From the NCBI GenBank assembly GCA_012932865.1, contig SAXG01000093.1, forward strand, positions 1 through 64,000: 64,000 nucleotides of DNA, read 5' to 3'. This stretch comes from Amylostereum areolatum (lineage: Eukaryota > Basidiomycota > Agaricomycetes > Russulales > Stereaceae). The notes under the pieces were generated by a model. It worked only from the letters and a program-made list of their open reading frames with translations. It made no database searches and had not been told where the DNA came from. This document shows, one piece after another, positions 1 to 10,389 of this stretch; positions within the stretch are counted from its first letter, which is position 1; each line of letters begins with the position of its first letter. The translations under genes and the position numbers were made by a program.

Positions 1-2754
1 GGCTACCCTCCCACTATAGCAGCCTGCCATACAAAAGAGCTTCTCGAGAGGTTTGGCAAAGCTTTGTGCCCGTCGATCCGAGATAGAGGTCCTCAGCGTA
101 AGATCAACAGCCTCCGCAATTGTACTCCTCCACCGCGGACCGTCATGACTTTATCAAACGAGTTGAGATGGCTGGCGGACCATGTCAGCGATGACGACAG
201 GCTTAACCCTTTTTCAAGAAGGGAGCTTCAGCGTGACCTCGGCAAGCCAGGTGGCCCCCGTTCTACCCCTGGTTCCCACAAGCCTCGCGAGTTGAAGGAA
301 GCGCGGCCCGCCGCATCAACCACATGGCTCGAGAGAACCCCGGAGAGTAGAGATAGTTCAGTGCAAGGGGTCTGTCGCCTCACCTCAATGGTATGACAAA
401 CGACTCTCCTCGTTCCACGCACGCCAGTGGCGCCTTCCACCCAACACCGTCTACCCGCCTGCAACGCTGGACGGACGACGAATCGCCGCAAAGATGATGC
501 GTCCGAAGCAAGTGCTTAATGTGTCGCAAGACGTCACGTCACTCGGCGGACTGCCCCACCGCGATTCGAGGCGCGGCGCGACATAGTGGCGCAGTAGGTA
601 GAGACTGGGTCCAAGGCCCATCCCCCTCCGACGACACGGCTCCGCCACTGCGAAAGCAGCTCCCGACCCGTCCAAAACCATCGCGGCAATATCACCCGCC
701 AGGTAAAGATCTGGACGTTGGAAGTAAGAACAGGCAGTGGCACTGTTGAAGGATATCCTGGATTCGCAGGATTTTGAAACGCCCCCCAGTCGCGTCGTCT
801 GGCGGGGAGCAAAGGACTTGTATCTCGTCATATTACAATCGTCGTTTTCTGTATTATCATCTATGACCTCATGTGAGACAATCGTATCCATCGTGTGTGC
901 ACCTCTCTACTGTCACGAGAACAGGCAAACACCTCGATAACGCTCAGAGTCAAGATGATTGGACGAGCGACAGGCCAGCCACAAATCGACGCAATGCACT
1001 GCTTGACAGCGTGCAGAAGGAATCATCATCAATCGAAGCTTTGCTGAACGCAAGAAGCTGACCACGAGAACACTAGAAACCCCGTTCCCGTGCTAACGTG
1101 GTGGCAACCGAAACATCATGGGTGGGTACGTGACACAAACGCCGCGAATCCGGATATACTCGCAAGACTCAAAGGCAATACCATGAGGAAGAAGCTGAGT
1201 TCTTCATCAACCGACATCGGTGATCACGATATGTTCTTGGAACAGACTGGCTCGATGAGCTAACCCCACCATAGACTGGCAGCAAGATCGTGTTGACATG
1301 CTCCGCTGCCCTCCCTCCTGCACCCTCTCCGAACCGACCGTGACAAACCTTGCAACAAAGCCGCGAACACCATTGTCGACCGATCACAGCGAAAGGTTCG
1401 AGCTATATGCGCCCCCTAAGGTACCTCTAGTCCCGGACGACCCCCTTCCCAGAACCAGTGTTGTCTCTGGGCCCCTATCCCACGTATGTCATCCCGCCGC
1501 AGGGTCAAAGGTGTTTCGTATCCGCACATCCATCTCTCACCTCTACCTGCCCGCCTTTTCACTGAAGACGACGACGAACGACCCAATTCTTCCGAACTGG
1601 GAGATCAATGGCCTGCGTCGTGCTGGGATCTCCCTGAAGTTGACGGCCCTACCGGAGGCAGTACCATCCGACGGGCTGTCACCAAGGCGCAAGAGCTTGC
1701 AGAGCACTCAAGAGAAATGCACGTCCGCCACACCTTTGAAGATTGTTCCCCCCTCCATACCGCACTTGCACCCGTATCGACAAGAAGACCTCTGAACGAC
1801 TACCCGACGACGACCATGGGATCATGCCATCGCATAAGGACGGCTTCGAACCCAGCCGTGCAAGATCTATCCACGTCTCCCTCCTCCCCTCCCCGAGCAG
1901 ATCGAGCTCGATACCTTCCTCGATGACCACCTGAAGAAGGGCTACATTCGCCCATCGAAGTCGCCACAGGCAAGTCCGTTCTTTTTCGTCAAAAAGAAGG
2001 ATGGGAAGCGCGGCCTTACGACTATCAGAGAGCTAAACAAGGGTCCATCAAGAACGAGTATCCCTTGCCGCTGATCTCAAAAAATTGTCGACCGCTCCTC
2101 AAAGGTGCAAAGATCTTCTCCAAGATGGACGTCCGCTGGGTGTACAACAACAGTCCGCTCATCAGGAAGGCGACGATGGAAGGCTGCGTTCAAGAACATC
2201 GTGGCCTCTTTGAACATACGGTGATGTTCTTCGGCCTATGAAACTCCCCCTCGCAGCGTTCAGGCAATGATGAACGAACTTTTCAAGGACCTTATCGACT
2301 CGGGCAAAGTCATCATCTACATGGACGACACCTCGTATTTCACTCGAACTAGTGGAGACGGAACAAGTCGTGCCATAGTGCGACAGGTTCTCCAACGCCT
2401 ACAAGACAATGACCTGTTCCTTAAGCCAGAGAATGTGTCCTTCGAGCGGACTCTCGTTGAATACCGGACTCATTATCTCGCACGACAAGATCGCATGGAC
2501 CCCCGTCAAGGTAGCTGGTATCCAGACTGGCCGACACCCCCGACGGTCAAGGATGTACCAATCCTTCCTCGGATTGGTAATTTCTACCGACGCTTCATCA
2601 AGGATTTCTCCAGATCGCACGACCTCTGTTCGACGACTGACAAAGAAGGACTGCACATGGAATTGGTCGACGGAATGCCAGACGGCGTTTAACACGCACT
2701 TAAGCTGCGTTCACCTCCTCCCCTTTCTTAGTCATGCCTGATCCAAGAAACCCA

Positions 2755-3130
2755 CTAACCTCGTCGAGTTGACGCCTCGGACTTTGCTACTGGGGTATAC
2801 CTCGCAGAAAGGCAACGACGGTCACTGGCATCCAGTGGCGTATCTGTCCAAGGCCCTGTCCGAACGCGGAACGCAACTACGCATCTACGACAAGGAGCTA
2901 CCCTCGATCATCCGTGCGCTCGAAGCCTGGCGCCACTACCTTGAAGGCGCCCCCGACACCGTCGAAATCTGGACAGACCACAAGAACCTGGAACACTTCA
3001 ATACGGCACAGAAGCTGAGCCGCCGACAGGCACGTTGGGCTCTATTCCTCACTCGATTTGACTTCGCGCTCGTTCACAAACCAGGAGTATCCCATCGCCC
3101 AACCCAATGTCCCACGACCGATCCACAGCA
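2755..3130 (+). pseudogene. RNase H domain remnant of gypsy copy 1
   Basis: This is the best-preserved stretch of the element: an uninterrupted reading frame of more than 110 codons. It carries the gypsy RNase H signatures: the DASD strand start, a catalytic Glu in DKELPSIIRALEAWRHYLEG, and WTDHKNLEHF followed by RRQARWALFL. It would degrade the RNA strand of the RNA:DNA hybrid during reverse transcription. The flanking RT and integrase are broken, so it is a relic. Confidence 0.85.
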
Positions 3131-3384
3131 GGCGTTGAGAATGACAACAAGGAGCTATCTTGCTCGACCCCAAGTACTTCCAGATACGTGCAACAAGGCC
3201 AGGAGCAGTAACCTCCCTCGCGATGTTGAACTCCGACGACGTATCCCGACTGCAAGACCACAGGAACATCGAGGTCGTTCAAGCTCTGGATCCATCTTAC
3301 GAAATGGACCACGTACACTCGTCAAGAACCTTCAAAGTGATACGAAGAAGGCCTGGTCCGTTAGAGGAAAGGTATTGTCCCTGC

Positions 3385-3960
3385 AGATGACGAGTTACGA
3401 CGCGACATTGTCAAAATGTACCATGAATCGCCCCTGGCTGGACACCCTGGTCGCTTCAAGACTTACGAACTTGTGAGTCGTGAATATTGGTTGGCCTGCA
3501 TGTCTGTCTTCGTCCGCGACTTCGTAGCAGATGCGCAACCTGCCAGTCGACAAAGACACAGAGCAGCCGACCCCAACGTGACATGATCCCGAAACGAAGT
3601 ACCCGACCGACCATTTGCGTATCTCTACACACTTCATTGTCGAGCTCCCTGACTGCGAAGGCTATAATGCCGTCAATGTTGTGTTTGATCGCCTCACCAA
3701 GAGTGTGGTTACCACCCCATTTACACAGAAGATCACCAGCGATGCCACGGCCGACATTCTCTTCGATAAGGTATATACGCCATACGGCTTGCGGACAAGA
3801 TCACTCGGATCGTGGACCCCAATTTGCTGGACAGGTGATGCGTACATCCAACAAGAAGCTCGGGATCAAGCCGCCCTCAGCACAGCGTATCACCCACAGA
3901 CAGACGGCCAAAACCGAACGCGAGAACCAGAACCTTGAGCATTTCCTGCGAGTGTTCTGC
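3385..3960 (+). pseudogene. Integrase remnant of gypsy copy 1
   Basis: Split over at least two frames. The first part shows the zinc-binding HHCC pattern (MYHESPLAGHPG, then CATCQ). The second part (3615-3938) shows the start of the catalytic core, with HFIVELPDCEGYNAVNVVFDRLTK. Frameshifts separate the blocks, so no functional integrase can be made. Confidence 0.8.
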
Positions 3961-4454
3961 AATACGATCAAGATGACTGGGTGAAGTGGCTGCCCTTCTT
4001 CGAGTTTCTCACAACTCCCGCCACCTGCAGCTACTGGAAAGGCCCCCTTTGAAGTCCTCTACGGCTTCCTCCCCAGATGTACCATCCGTAAACCCGTCCT
4101 CAAAGGTCCCTGCAGTTGAAGAACGCCCCGTCACTTGAAGAAGTCCGACGGAGATTAAGGCCAGCCTTGCCTCGCATCCGACTTAATGAAGCACTACAAC
4201 GGTGACACGATCAGCAAATCGACACTGTTTGCCGTCGGAGACAAGGTCTGGCTCGAAGGCAAAAACCTGAAGACGACGAGGCCAAAGCTAAGCTTGCTGC
4301 CAAACGATTTGACCCTTCAAGATCGTTGACGTCATTAGCCCAGTGAACTACACCAAGCCTGAAGCTGCCAAAGACGTGGAGAATCCACCCAGTTCTTCCA
4401 TGTCTTGCTGCTCACCGCGTACAAAGAGACAATGGCACATGGTCCAAATATGAA

Positions 4455-4640
4455 CAACCGCCGCCTGACCTCGTTGATGACGAGGAAGAATATGACGTTG
4501 AAGACATCATCGACTCGAAGCCGACCCGCAACAAGAAAGGCATACAATACCTCGTCAAGTGGGCAGGCTATCCTGACTCCGAGAATACCTGTGCTCCCCC
4601 GCTCCTCGCTCTCAAAAGTCACCGACATGATCGACGCCTT
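4455..4640 (+). pseudogene. Chromodomain remnant at integrase C-terminus, gypsy copy 1
   Basis: The translation in one frame gives an acidic lead, EYDVEDIIDSKPTRNKKGIQ, followed by YLVKWAGYPDSENT. These are the three-strand and helix signatures of a chromodomain. Chromodomains at the pol C-terminus define chromoviruses and are thought to guide integration to modified histones. Confidence 0.85.
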
Positions 4641-4767
4641 CCACAACGCATCCAAATGCGCCCCGCCCTGTGCGTTCCCTCGGCATCTCCTTTGACGATT
4701 CCTCGCATCTACCCTTGCAGATGACATTGCGCTCCAGGCGAAAGCGCGTCTTAAAGGGGGTGGGTAA

Positions 4768-5200
4768 TGTCACGGATCGCTCCATTTCTCTCTCGTTTGC
4801 AGACCTCGTACACGCGCCGCGTCACGGCACATACTTTCCCTTGCATCACATGCTTCAACGACGTCATTGCCCGGACTTCCGAGCGGGGTTCCGCATCCTT
4901 ATCTATGACATCATCGCTCGCTCCGGACCTTCGTCCTCCACCCCATGACTCCTTTCTTATTGTTCCCCCCGCTCGCACCACTATTGCACCGCATCGCACC
5001 ATCGTACCCACTTGTATATAAGGACAGTGTTTCTCTTCCCTTCTCCCTAGACTGTCCATCTCGTCATACGGTACTGTAGCGCATGTTGCCTACCCTAACA
5101 CCCGGCACTCTCGAATCTATTCTCTTCTCGCTCCTCCCATCGTCGCGACTTGGCGGTTCCTCGGTCTCATAACTAACACTCATAAACTGCGTTTCTGACA
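4768..5200 (+). repeat. 3' LTR of gypsy copy 1
   Basis: The 433-bp LTR begins TGTCACGG, right after the polypurine tract, and ends TTTCTGACA, so it has TG...CA ends. An inverted, diverged copy is present at 9067-9488. A TATATAA box near 5017 lies about 34 bp before the presumed transcript start at TAGACTGTCCA (5048-5058), which is complementary to the primer-binding site seen in copy 2. Compared with the other LTR it carries a short duplication near CATAACTAACACTCATAAAC. Confidence 0.9.
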
Positions 5201-5300
5201 ACATGGCTTGGCCAAGTGCCTTGTTACTTAGAGCTTGGGGCCTTGGGTGACTTGCCCAAGGGTCCCAAGGCACTGTCAAGTAAGTGGAGTTTTCCTGATG
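5201..5300. repeat. 100-bp inverted-repeat-rich spacer between two gypsy copies
   Basis: The segment lies between the LTR end and the truncated RT end of copy 2. It contains AAGTGCCTTG (5214-5223) facing CAAGGCACT (5266-5274), plus nested CTTGGGG/CCCAAGG repeats. It resembles the tip of a small inverted-repeat DNA element, but no target duplication could be established. Confidence 0.4.
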
Positions 5301-5831
5301 TGGCACGGTGTTCGTCCATGGTGCGAGTGAACACCAAGATGTCGTCCATGTAGATAATGACCTTGCCCGAGTCGATGAGATCCTTGAACAGTTCATTCAT
5401 CATTGCCTGAAACGTCGCAGGGGAGTTCATAAGTCCTGAAAAAACATCACCGTAGGTTCAAAGAGACCGCGATTCGTCTTGAACGCAGCCTTCCACTTGT
5501 CGCCTTCCTTGATGCGGACGTTGTTGTAGCCCCAGTGAACATCCATCTTTGAGAAGATCTTTGCACCTTTGAGACGGTCGACAATTTCAGAGATCAGTGG
5601 CAAGGGGTATTCATTCTTGACAGTGCCCTTGTTTAATTCTCGATAGTCTTGTACAGAACGCAGCTTTCCATCCTTTTTCTTCACAAAGAAGAACGGACTC
5701 GCCTGAGGTGACTTCGATGGGCGGATATAGCCCTTCTTCAGGTGGTCATCGAGGAAGGTGTCGAGTTTGATCTGCTCGGAAGGTGAGAGGGGGTAGATTT
5801 TGCACGGTTTGGGTTCAAAGCCGTCTTTCAT
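5301..5831 (-). pseudogene. Reverse transcriptase fragment, gypsy copy 2
   Basis: Two overlapping frames (5427-5831 and 5224-5430) together give an RT palm. Visible motifs are [52 protein letters not shown] and VIIYMDDILVFTRT. A one-base shift separates VMFF from the [11 protein letters not shown] block. Homology ends after the YMDD region, where unrelated sequence begins, so the polymerase is incomplete. Confidence 0.88.
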
Positions 5832-5925
5832 GTTGATAGCATGGTCCCATGGTCAGTCGGTCAGAAAGTCGCTCGGAGGTCTTCTTGTCAAATACAGACT
5901 GCGAAGTCGCGATACTGAGGGGGGA

Positions 5926-6909
5926 CTAAGTCTTCGAAGGTTTGCGGGCGTGCATTCTCTTTGAATGCTCTGCAAGCTCCTGCGCTTTTGTACAGCCCAC
6001 GCGGATGGGTACTGCATCTGGATTAGGACCATCGGTTTCGGGGAGGATTCCAGCACGGCGTAGTCCATTGATCTCCCAGTCTCGGAATACCATGGGCCGC
6101 TCGTCGTCATCCTCAGTGAAGAGTCGTGTAGGTAGAGGGGAGCGATGGACTGTGTGAACGCGAACACCTTTGACTCTGCGTGCAGAAATGACATAAGTGG
6201 GGACTGGGGCACAGGACACATACGTCGGCTCTGGGAAGGGGTCGTCCAGAACGAGAGGTGTCCTTGGGGTTTCACCTGCTTCAACCTTACGCTGTGATTG
6301 GACCGATGATGGTTTCCGTGGCTTGGTTGCGAGGTTCGTCACAGGAGGTTTGGACAAAGTGCACGAGGGAGGGCAGCGGAGCATGTCAGCGCGGTCTCGT
6401 TGCCAGTCTATGGTGGGATTGTGCTCATCGAGCCAGTCTGTTCCAAGGATCATGTCATGATCGCCGATGTCGGTGATGAAGAACTCAGCTTCTTCCTCAT
6501 GGTATGCCTTTGAATCTTGCGAGTATATCCGGATCCGCTGGGTCGTTGTGTCGTGTACCCAGCCCATGATGTTCTCGGTGCTGTCCACATTACGCACGGG
6601 GAACGGGTTTTCTAGTCTTCTTGTGGTAAGCTTCTTGCGTTCAACAAAGCTTCGGTTCAGGATAATTCCTTCTGCGCCGCTATCAAGCAGCGTGTCTGCG
6701 TTGATTTCTCTTTTGGTAACTCGTCCGATCAGCTTAACCTTGAGCGTGATTGATGGTGTTTGCCTGTTCTTGGTGACGGTAGACAGATACAAACACGGGG
6801 GATATGATTGCTCACAGGTATGCATGGATGATAATACAGCGAAACGATTTGACAATGATACCAAAAGTCCTTTGCCTCCACCAGACGACGCGACTGGGGG
6901 GTGTTTCAA
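5926..6909 (-). pseudogene. Retropepsin-like protease and linker of pol, gypsy copy 2
   Basis: A long open frame contains the aspartic protease active site DSGAEG and downstream LGTDWLDEHNPTIDW, typical of fungal gypsy proteases. A proline-rich linker to RT follows. The frame is shifted relative to gag at about 6905, where this copy has five T residues and copy 1 has four. The shift may be decay rather than a programmed frameshift. Confidence 0.85.
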
Positions 6910-8155
6910 AAATCCTGCGATTCCAGGATGTCCTTCAACAGCGCTACTGCCTGCTCCTTGCCTTCCGTGTCCAGATCCTTCAGCTGGCGAGTGATCACCG
7001 CAATGGTTTTGGACGGGTCGGGAGCTGCTTTCGCAGTGGGTGGAGCCGTGCTCGTCAGTGGGGGAGGGGCCTTAGATCCAGTCTCCACTGCGCCTACCCG
7101 TCGCGCGCTCGAGTCGCAGTTGGGGCAGTCGCGGGAGACGTGACCGGCCTGTCGACACATGAAGCACCTGCCCTCACGCATCATCTTTTTGCGCTCGTCG
7201 TCTGTCAGCTTTGAGGTGAGCGCGACAGCCCCCTTGGACTGACTGCTCTTCCTCTCCGGGTTCTCCTCGAGCCATTGGTGGTTGATGCGGTGGGCGCGCT
7301 CCTTCCACTCCACGAGGTCAGTGGGGAATGGGTACGATCGGGCCACCTGCTTGCCGAGTTCTCGCTGCAGTCCTTTCTTGAAGAAGTGGATCAGCGCTTC
7401 CTCGTCATACTCCGTCATAGTTGCCAGTAGTTCAAACTCGGTGATGAAGTCAGTGACGTCCCGAGTAGTCATTGTGAGCTCTTTGATCTTACACTGGGCC
7501 TCCATCTTCGGTTCGATGGGTACAAAGTCCCGACCAAACCTGTCCGAAAGCTCCTTGTAGGTGCTGTAGTGGCGCTTTGGGGGTGTTTCGCCGGAGTCCT
7601 CGGCTTCTTCCTTCTTGTCCTCATAGGCAAAGAGCTCCATGCGGCGGTGCGTGGCCCAGGAGTTCTCTGTGTCTCCCTCCATCAGGCTGAGGAGGAGCAT
7701 CATCTTGGCATCATCTGTAGTGTAAACATCTTTGTTAACACGAAGGAACATGCGGAGCTCTAGGGGAAATCGGAGGGTGTCGCGTCTGTCACCCTTGAAG
7801 GGCTTCAGCTTGGGGCCGAGTTCGCGCTTGGAGGCGGTCGAGGGTTTGGTTTCTTCATCGGGTATTTTGTCAGCGGGGAGGGCGACGTCGAGGGATCGGG
7901 TGAAGGCTGCTTCTTGTTGGCGTCGGAGTTCCTTGCAATGTTCTTCAGCTTCGTCAAGCTCGATTTGGACTTCGCGCGCGACTTGGAATTCGAGGGGTGT
8001 GATGAGTTCCTGGTTGTGTCTCCAAAACCAGAGATCCTGAACAGGGTTTGCACTAGAGGGTTGCCACTCAACTACTGTACGCCCTGGTGTTCCTTGCCGG
8101 TTCCGTCGATACGTGTACCACTTCCTGGTGACGCTGTCGAACTTGAATCCCCTGG
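6906..8155 (-). pseudogene. Gag (capsid and nucleocapsid), gypsy copy 2
   Basis: The frame continues from about 8155 through an acidic coiled region (EVQIELDEAEEHCKELRRQQ) into the capsid-like core with MFLRVNKDVYTTDDAKMMLL. It ends in a CCHC zinc knuckle, CFMCRQAGHVSRDC. The first ATG in the frame is at 7751, but homology clearly starts upstream. The product would form the virus-like particle and bind element RNA. An extra C in a C8 run near 8155 breaks the link to the upstream frame. Confidence 0.85.
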
Positions 8156-8445
8156 GGGGGAAGAGGACAGTGGATCGGCGGGGCGGTGGGGAAGAGGATG
8201 CGGGTGGATCAAGGAAGGCGGTAAGGACGTCGGTCGCAAGGTCAAAGTCTTCGTCTGTGAAATAGTTGCCTCCTTGAAAGTACCAGTCTTGCCTGCTTTC
8301 TTCGGGAGGGTTGTGGGCCCAATGTACCGGTCTCTTGGTGTCTAGGGAGGTGAGGACGGAGTACTCGTACGGACAATAGCCGCGGAAGATACCCGGGGGG
8401 AACGCGGGGGTGGGGGGGCGGGTGAAGGTTTGGGAAGCGATGGTT

Positions 8446-9050
8446 TTAGAAGAAGTCGGCCGCGACGGGGCGACTACCGAGGAGTTTCTGGGTGAGGTAG
8501 CCGGCTTTTACAGCCTGGCGGATCTTGTGTTCGAGGTGACGGTGGCGGAGGGTCTTGCCCTTGATAGTGGCATGGAGAACTGGTGGCGGGGTGGATTCCG
8601 GTGTGGGGATTGCAAAATTGTAGACGGTAGGGAAGTTGTGTCGGATGATCAATGGAGGTAGATGGGTGTTGGAACAGGTGTGCCAGGTGGGGGAGTGAAT
8701 CGAGAACTCAAACCGGTTCCGATCTATGTCAAAGCACGCAACGACACGAGCGTAGAGGCAGAGGATTGTCTGTCTACCGTGATCGTGATTCCAGCGCCAC
8801 TCGTATATGCGGCAATTGACTCCGTGGACCTTCCAGGTATGTTCCCTACAGAGGAGTTCGAGAGCTCGTATGTGATCGACGGTGGCCGCGTTTGCTCGGG
8901 GCCAGGGGAACGGGGTGTTGCGATCGGGGTTGAATGCTTGGAGATTGAAGGTAAGAAAGATCGGTTCGGCAGTGGGTTCCAGGGTGGGGGTTTTTAACGT
9001 CGTAGAGACGGTGAGGAGGGTATAGGGGAGAGGGGTGCGAGGTAGGCGTA
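8446..9050 (-). pseudogene. Open frame between primer-binding site and gag, gypsy copy 2
   Basis: An uninterrupted frame of roughly 200 codons runs from the primer-binding site to TTC TTC TAA at 8446. It contains hydrophilic protein-like sequence such as HTWKVHGVNCRIYEWRWNHD and RHRHLEHKIRQAVKAGYLTQ. No ATG lies in the frame. Downstream the same protein-like reading resumes one base over (GIFRGYCPYEYSVLTSLDTK). It is probably the N-terminal part of gag with decayed ends. Confidence 0.5.
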
Positions 9051-9053
9051 GGG

Positions 9054-9064
9054 TAGACTGTCCA
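9054..9064 (-). other. Self-complementary primer-binding site, gypsy copy 2
   Basis: Two bases inside the 5' LTR boundary, the element reads TGGACAGTCTA. Its reverse complement TAGACTGTCCA occurs inside the LTR (9200-9210 on this strand, 5048-5058 in the other LTR), about 34 bp after a TATATAA box. That is where the transcript should start. This matches the Tf1/sushi self-priming arrangement, in which about 11 nt of the RNA 5' end anneal to the primer-binding site in place of a tRNA. The complementarity and spacing are seen directly; the transcript start is inferred. Confidence 0.75.
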
Positions 9065-9066
9065 GG

Positions 9067-9488
9067 TGTCAGAAACGCAGTTTATGAGACCGATGGAACC
9101 ACCTAAGTCGCGACGATGGGAGGAGCGAGGGAAACAAATGGATTTGAGAGTGCCGGGTCTAGGGTAGTGTAGTACAAGCTACAGTACCGTATGACGAGAT
9201 GGACAGTCTAGGGAAAAGGGAAGAGAAACACTGTCCTTATATACAAGTGGGGACGATGGTGCAATGCGATGCGATAGTGGTGCGAGCGGGGGGAACAATA
9301 AGAAAGGAGTCATGGGGCGGAGGACGAAGGTCCGGAGCAATGATGTCATAGATAAGGATGCGGAACCCCGCTCGGAAGTCCGGGCAATGACGTCGTTGAA
9401 GCATGTGATGCGAAGGAAAGTCATGTGCCGTGACACGTCGCATGTACGAGGTCTGCAAACGAAGAGAGAAATGGAGCGATCTGTGACA
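9067..9488 (-). repeat. 5' LTR of gypsy copy 2
   Basis: The 422-bp inverted homologue of the LTR at 4768-5200 starts TGTCACAG at 9488 and ends TTTCTGACA at 9067. TATATAA lies near 9241-9236. The two LTRs differ by scattered substitutions and small indels, so they belong to separate, old insertions. Confidence 0.9.
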
Positions 9489-9744
9489 TGTACCATTTAA
9501 ATTGGTTCGCCAGTCACGGGTCACAGAGAGGCCAAAATTGGCGAAATTTTTCTGATGTCATGCATCACGAAGGTCACCGGCGAAACCATTTGTTGAACCC
9601 CAATGATGTCACCATTAGAAATGGCCGTTCATGGCCCGGCGAAATTTTATTGTTGTCACGCTCACGCACATGGTTTGGCGGATGGAAATTTTTGCCAGGC
9701 CTGTCACGGTCACAACAGGGTGGCGAACTGATTTAAATGGTACA
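9489..9744. mobile_element. MITE-like element with 24-bp terminal inverted repeats
   Basis: The 256-bp segment starts TGTACCATTTAAAT and ends ATTTAAATGGTACA. The terminal repeats match at about 22 of 24 positions. The interior is built of loosely repeated units that start GGCGAAA and end in a GTCAC/GTCATG block. There is no coding potential. The left end abuts the LTR exactly, so any left target duplication has been lost. Confidence 0.7.
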
Positions 9745-10389
9745 GTATTGCAAGTACGTTCACACTCACCAGAATGATGGAATACCAATTGACTGACAGG
9801 GACTGTACCCTACTGTACTGTAGCTCCGCTTGCCAGCAAAGCGACTGGCATTGCCACAAGGCATTTTGCAAGATGCCGAAGGAGGTCAGGTGGGTGTGGA
9901 AATGAGCGCCACGAGCTTGTGACGAACTCTATCTCAATCTGCCCAAGTTGAGTGATGACTTACTCGCTGGTCTTCCCTAGACACAGTATATCCACCTACT
10001 CTTGTATCCTATTCACTTTGCTCCTGCTGCTTCGTTATGCGTGTACATACGCGCCCATAAGTAGCAAGAACTGAACCTCGTATCAAAAGAACCGTGCGAC
10101 GCGTCTGTTGCCATGACACCCGACGCGAAACGGAAGGGGGGGTTGTTTGGTTGTATAGGTCCCGTATTTGTTTGCTCTGTGTTGGAATTCGGGAGGGGAG
10201 GATAAAACGCAACCTGTTTCTTTTCTGCATGACCCTTGCGATCACGTCCGCTCCCTGATCCTTTCCGACCAGCTTCGACTTTTGCTCAGCTCGAACGCTT
10301 TCACGAACGAAGGCCTTACGCCCTTACGCATCCACGCTCCACGCTCCCTCAAGAATAAGCACCCATAAGCACCCACAGCCTCCCACAAC
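9745..10389. other. Intergenic region and promoter of the 7-helix gene
   Basis: There is no supported gene. The last 150 bp are pyrimidine-rich (CTTTCCGACC, CTTGCTTTCTTCTCC), as is common before fungal start codons. No convincing TATA box was seen. Confidence 0.5.

Larger units (their letters stand above)
1..4767 (+). mobile_element. Degenerate Ty3/gypsy chromovirus, internal region, copy 1 (5' part outside window)
   Basis: Remnants follow the gypsy order gag, protease, reverse transcriptase, RNase H, integrase, chromodomain. Gag tail similarity starts at the window edge and runs to about 775, where KDILDSQDF matches copy 2. The RT remnant (about 1900-2690) keeps YMDD near 2320. RNase H is well preserved at 2755-3125, with DASDFATG-like and WTDHKNLEHF motifs. 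An integrase HHCC region and core follow at about 3385-3960. A chromodomain (QYLVKWAGYPDSEN) is readable at about 4460-4600, which places the element among chromoviruses. Frameshifts and stops occur throughout, so it is not coding-competent. A polypurine stretch AAAGGGGGTGGG lies just before the LTR. The family is the same as copy 2 on the opposite strand. Confidence 0.93.
5301..9066 (-). mobile_element. Ty3/gypsy chromovirus copy 2, internal region, truncated within RT
   Basis: Read on the minus strand, the order after the 5' LTR is primer-binding site, N-terminal gag-like frame, gag with zinc knuckle, protease and RT. The element stops abruptly just after the YMDD block, at about 5301. RNase H, integrase, chromodomain and 3' LTR are absent. 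It is the same family as copy 1 and better preserved. Single-base shifts remain near 5445, 6905, 8155 and 8446. Confidence 0.92.

Noticed and set aside
6895..6915. Programmed -1 frameshift between gag and pol in the gypsy element
   Set aside because: No canonical slippery heptamer is in phase, and copy 1 has one T fewer here, so the shift may just be decay.
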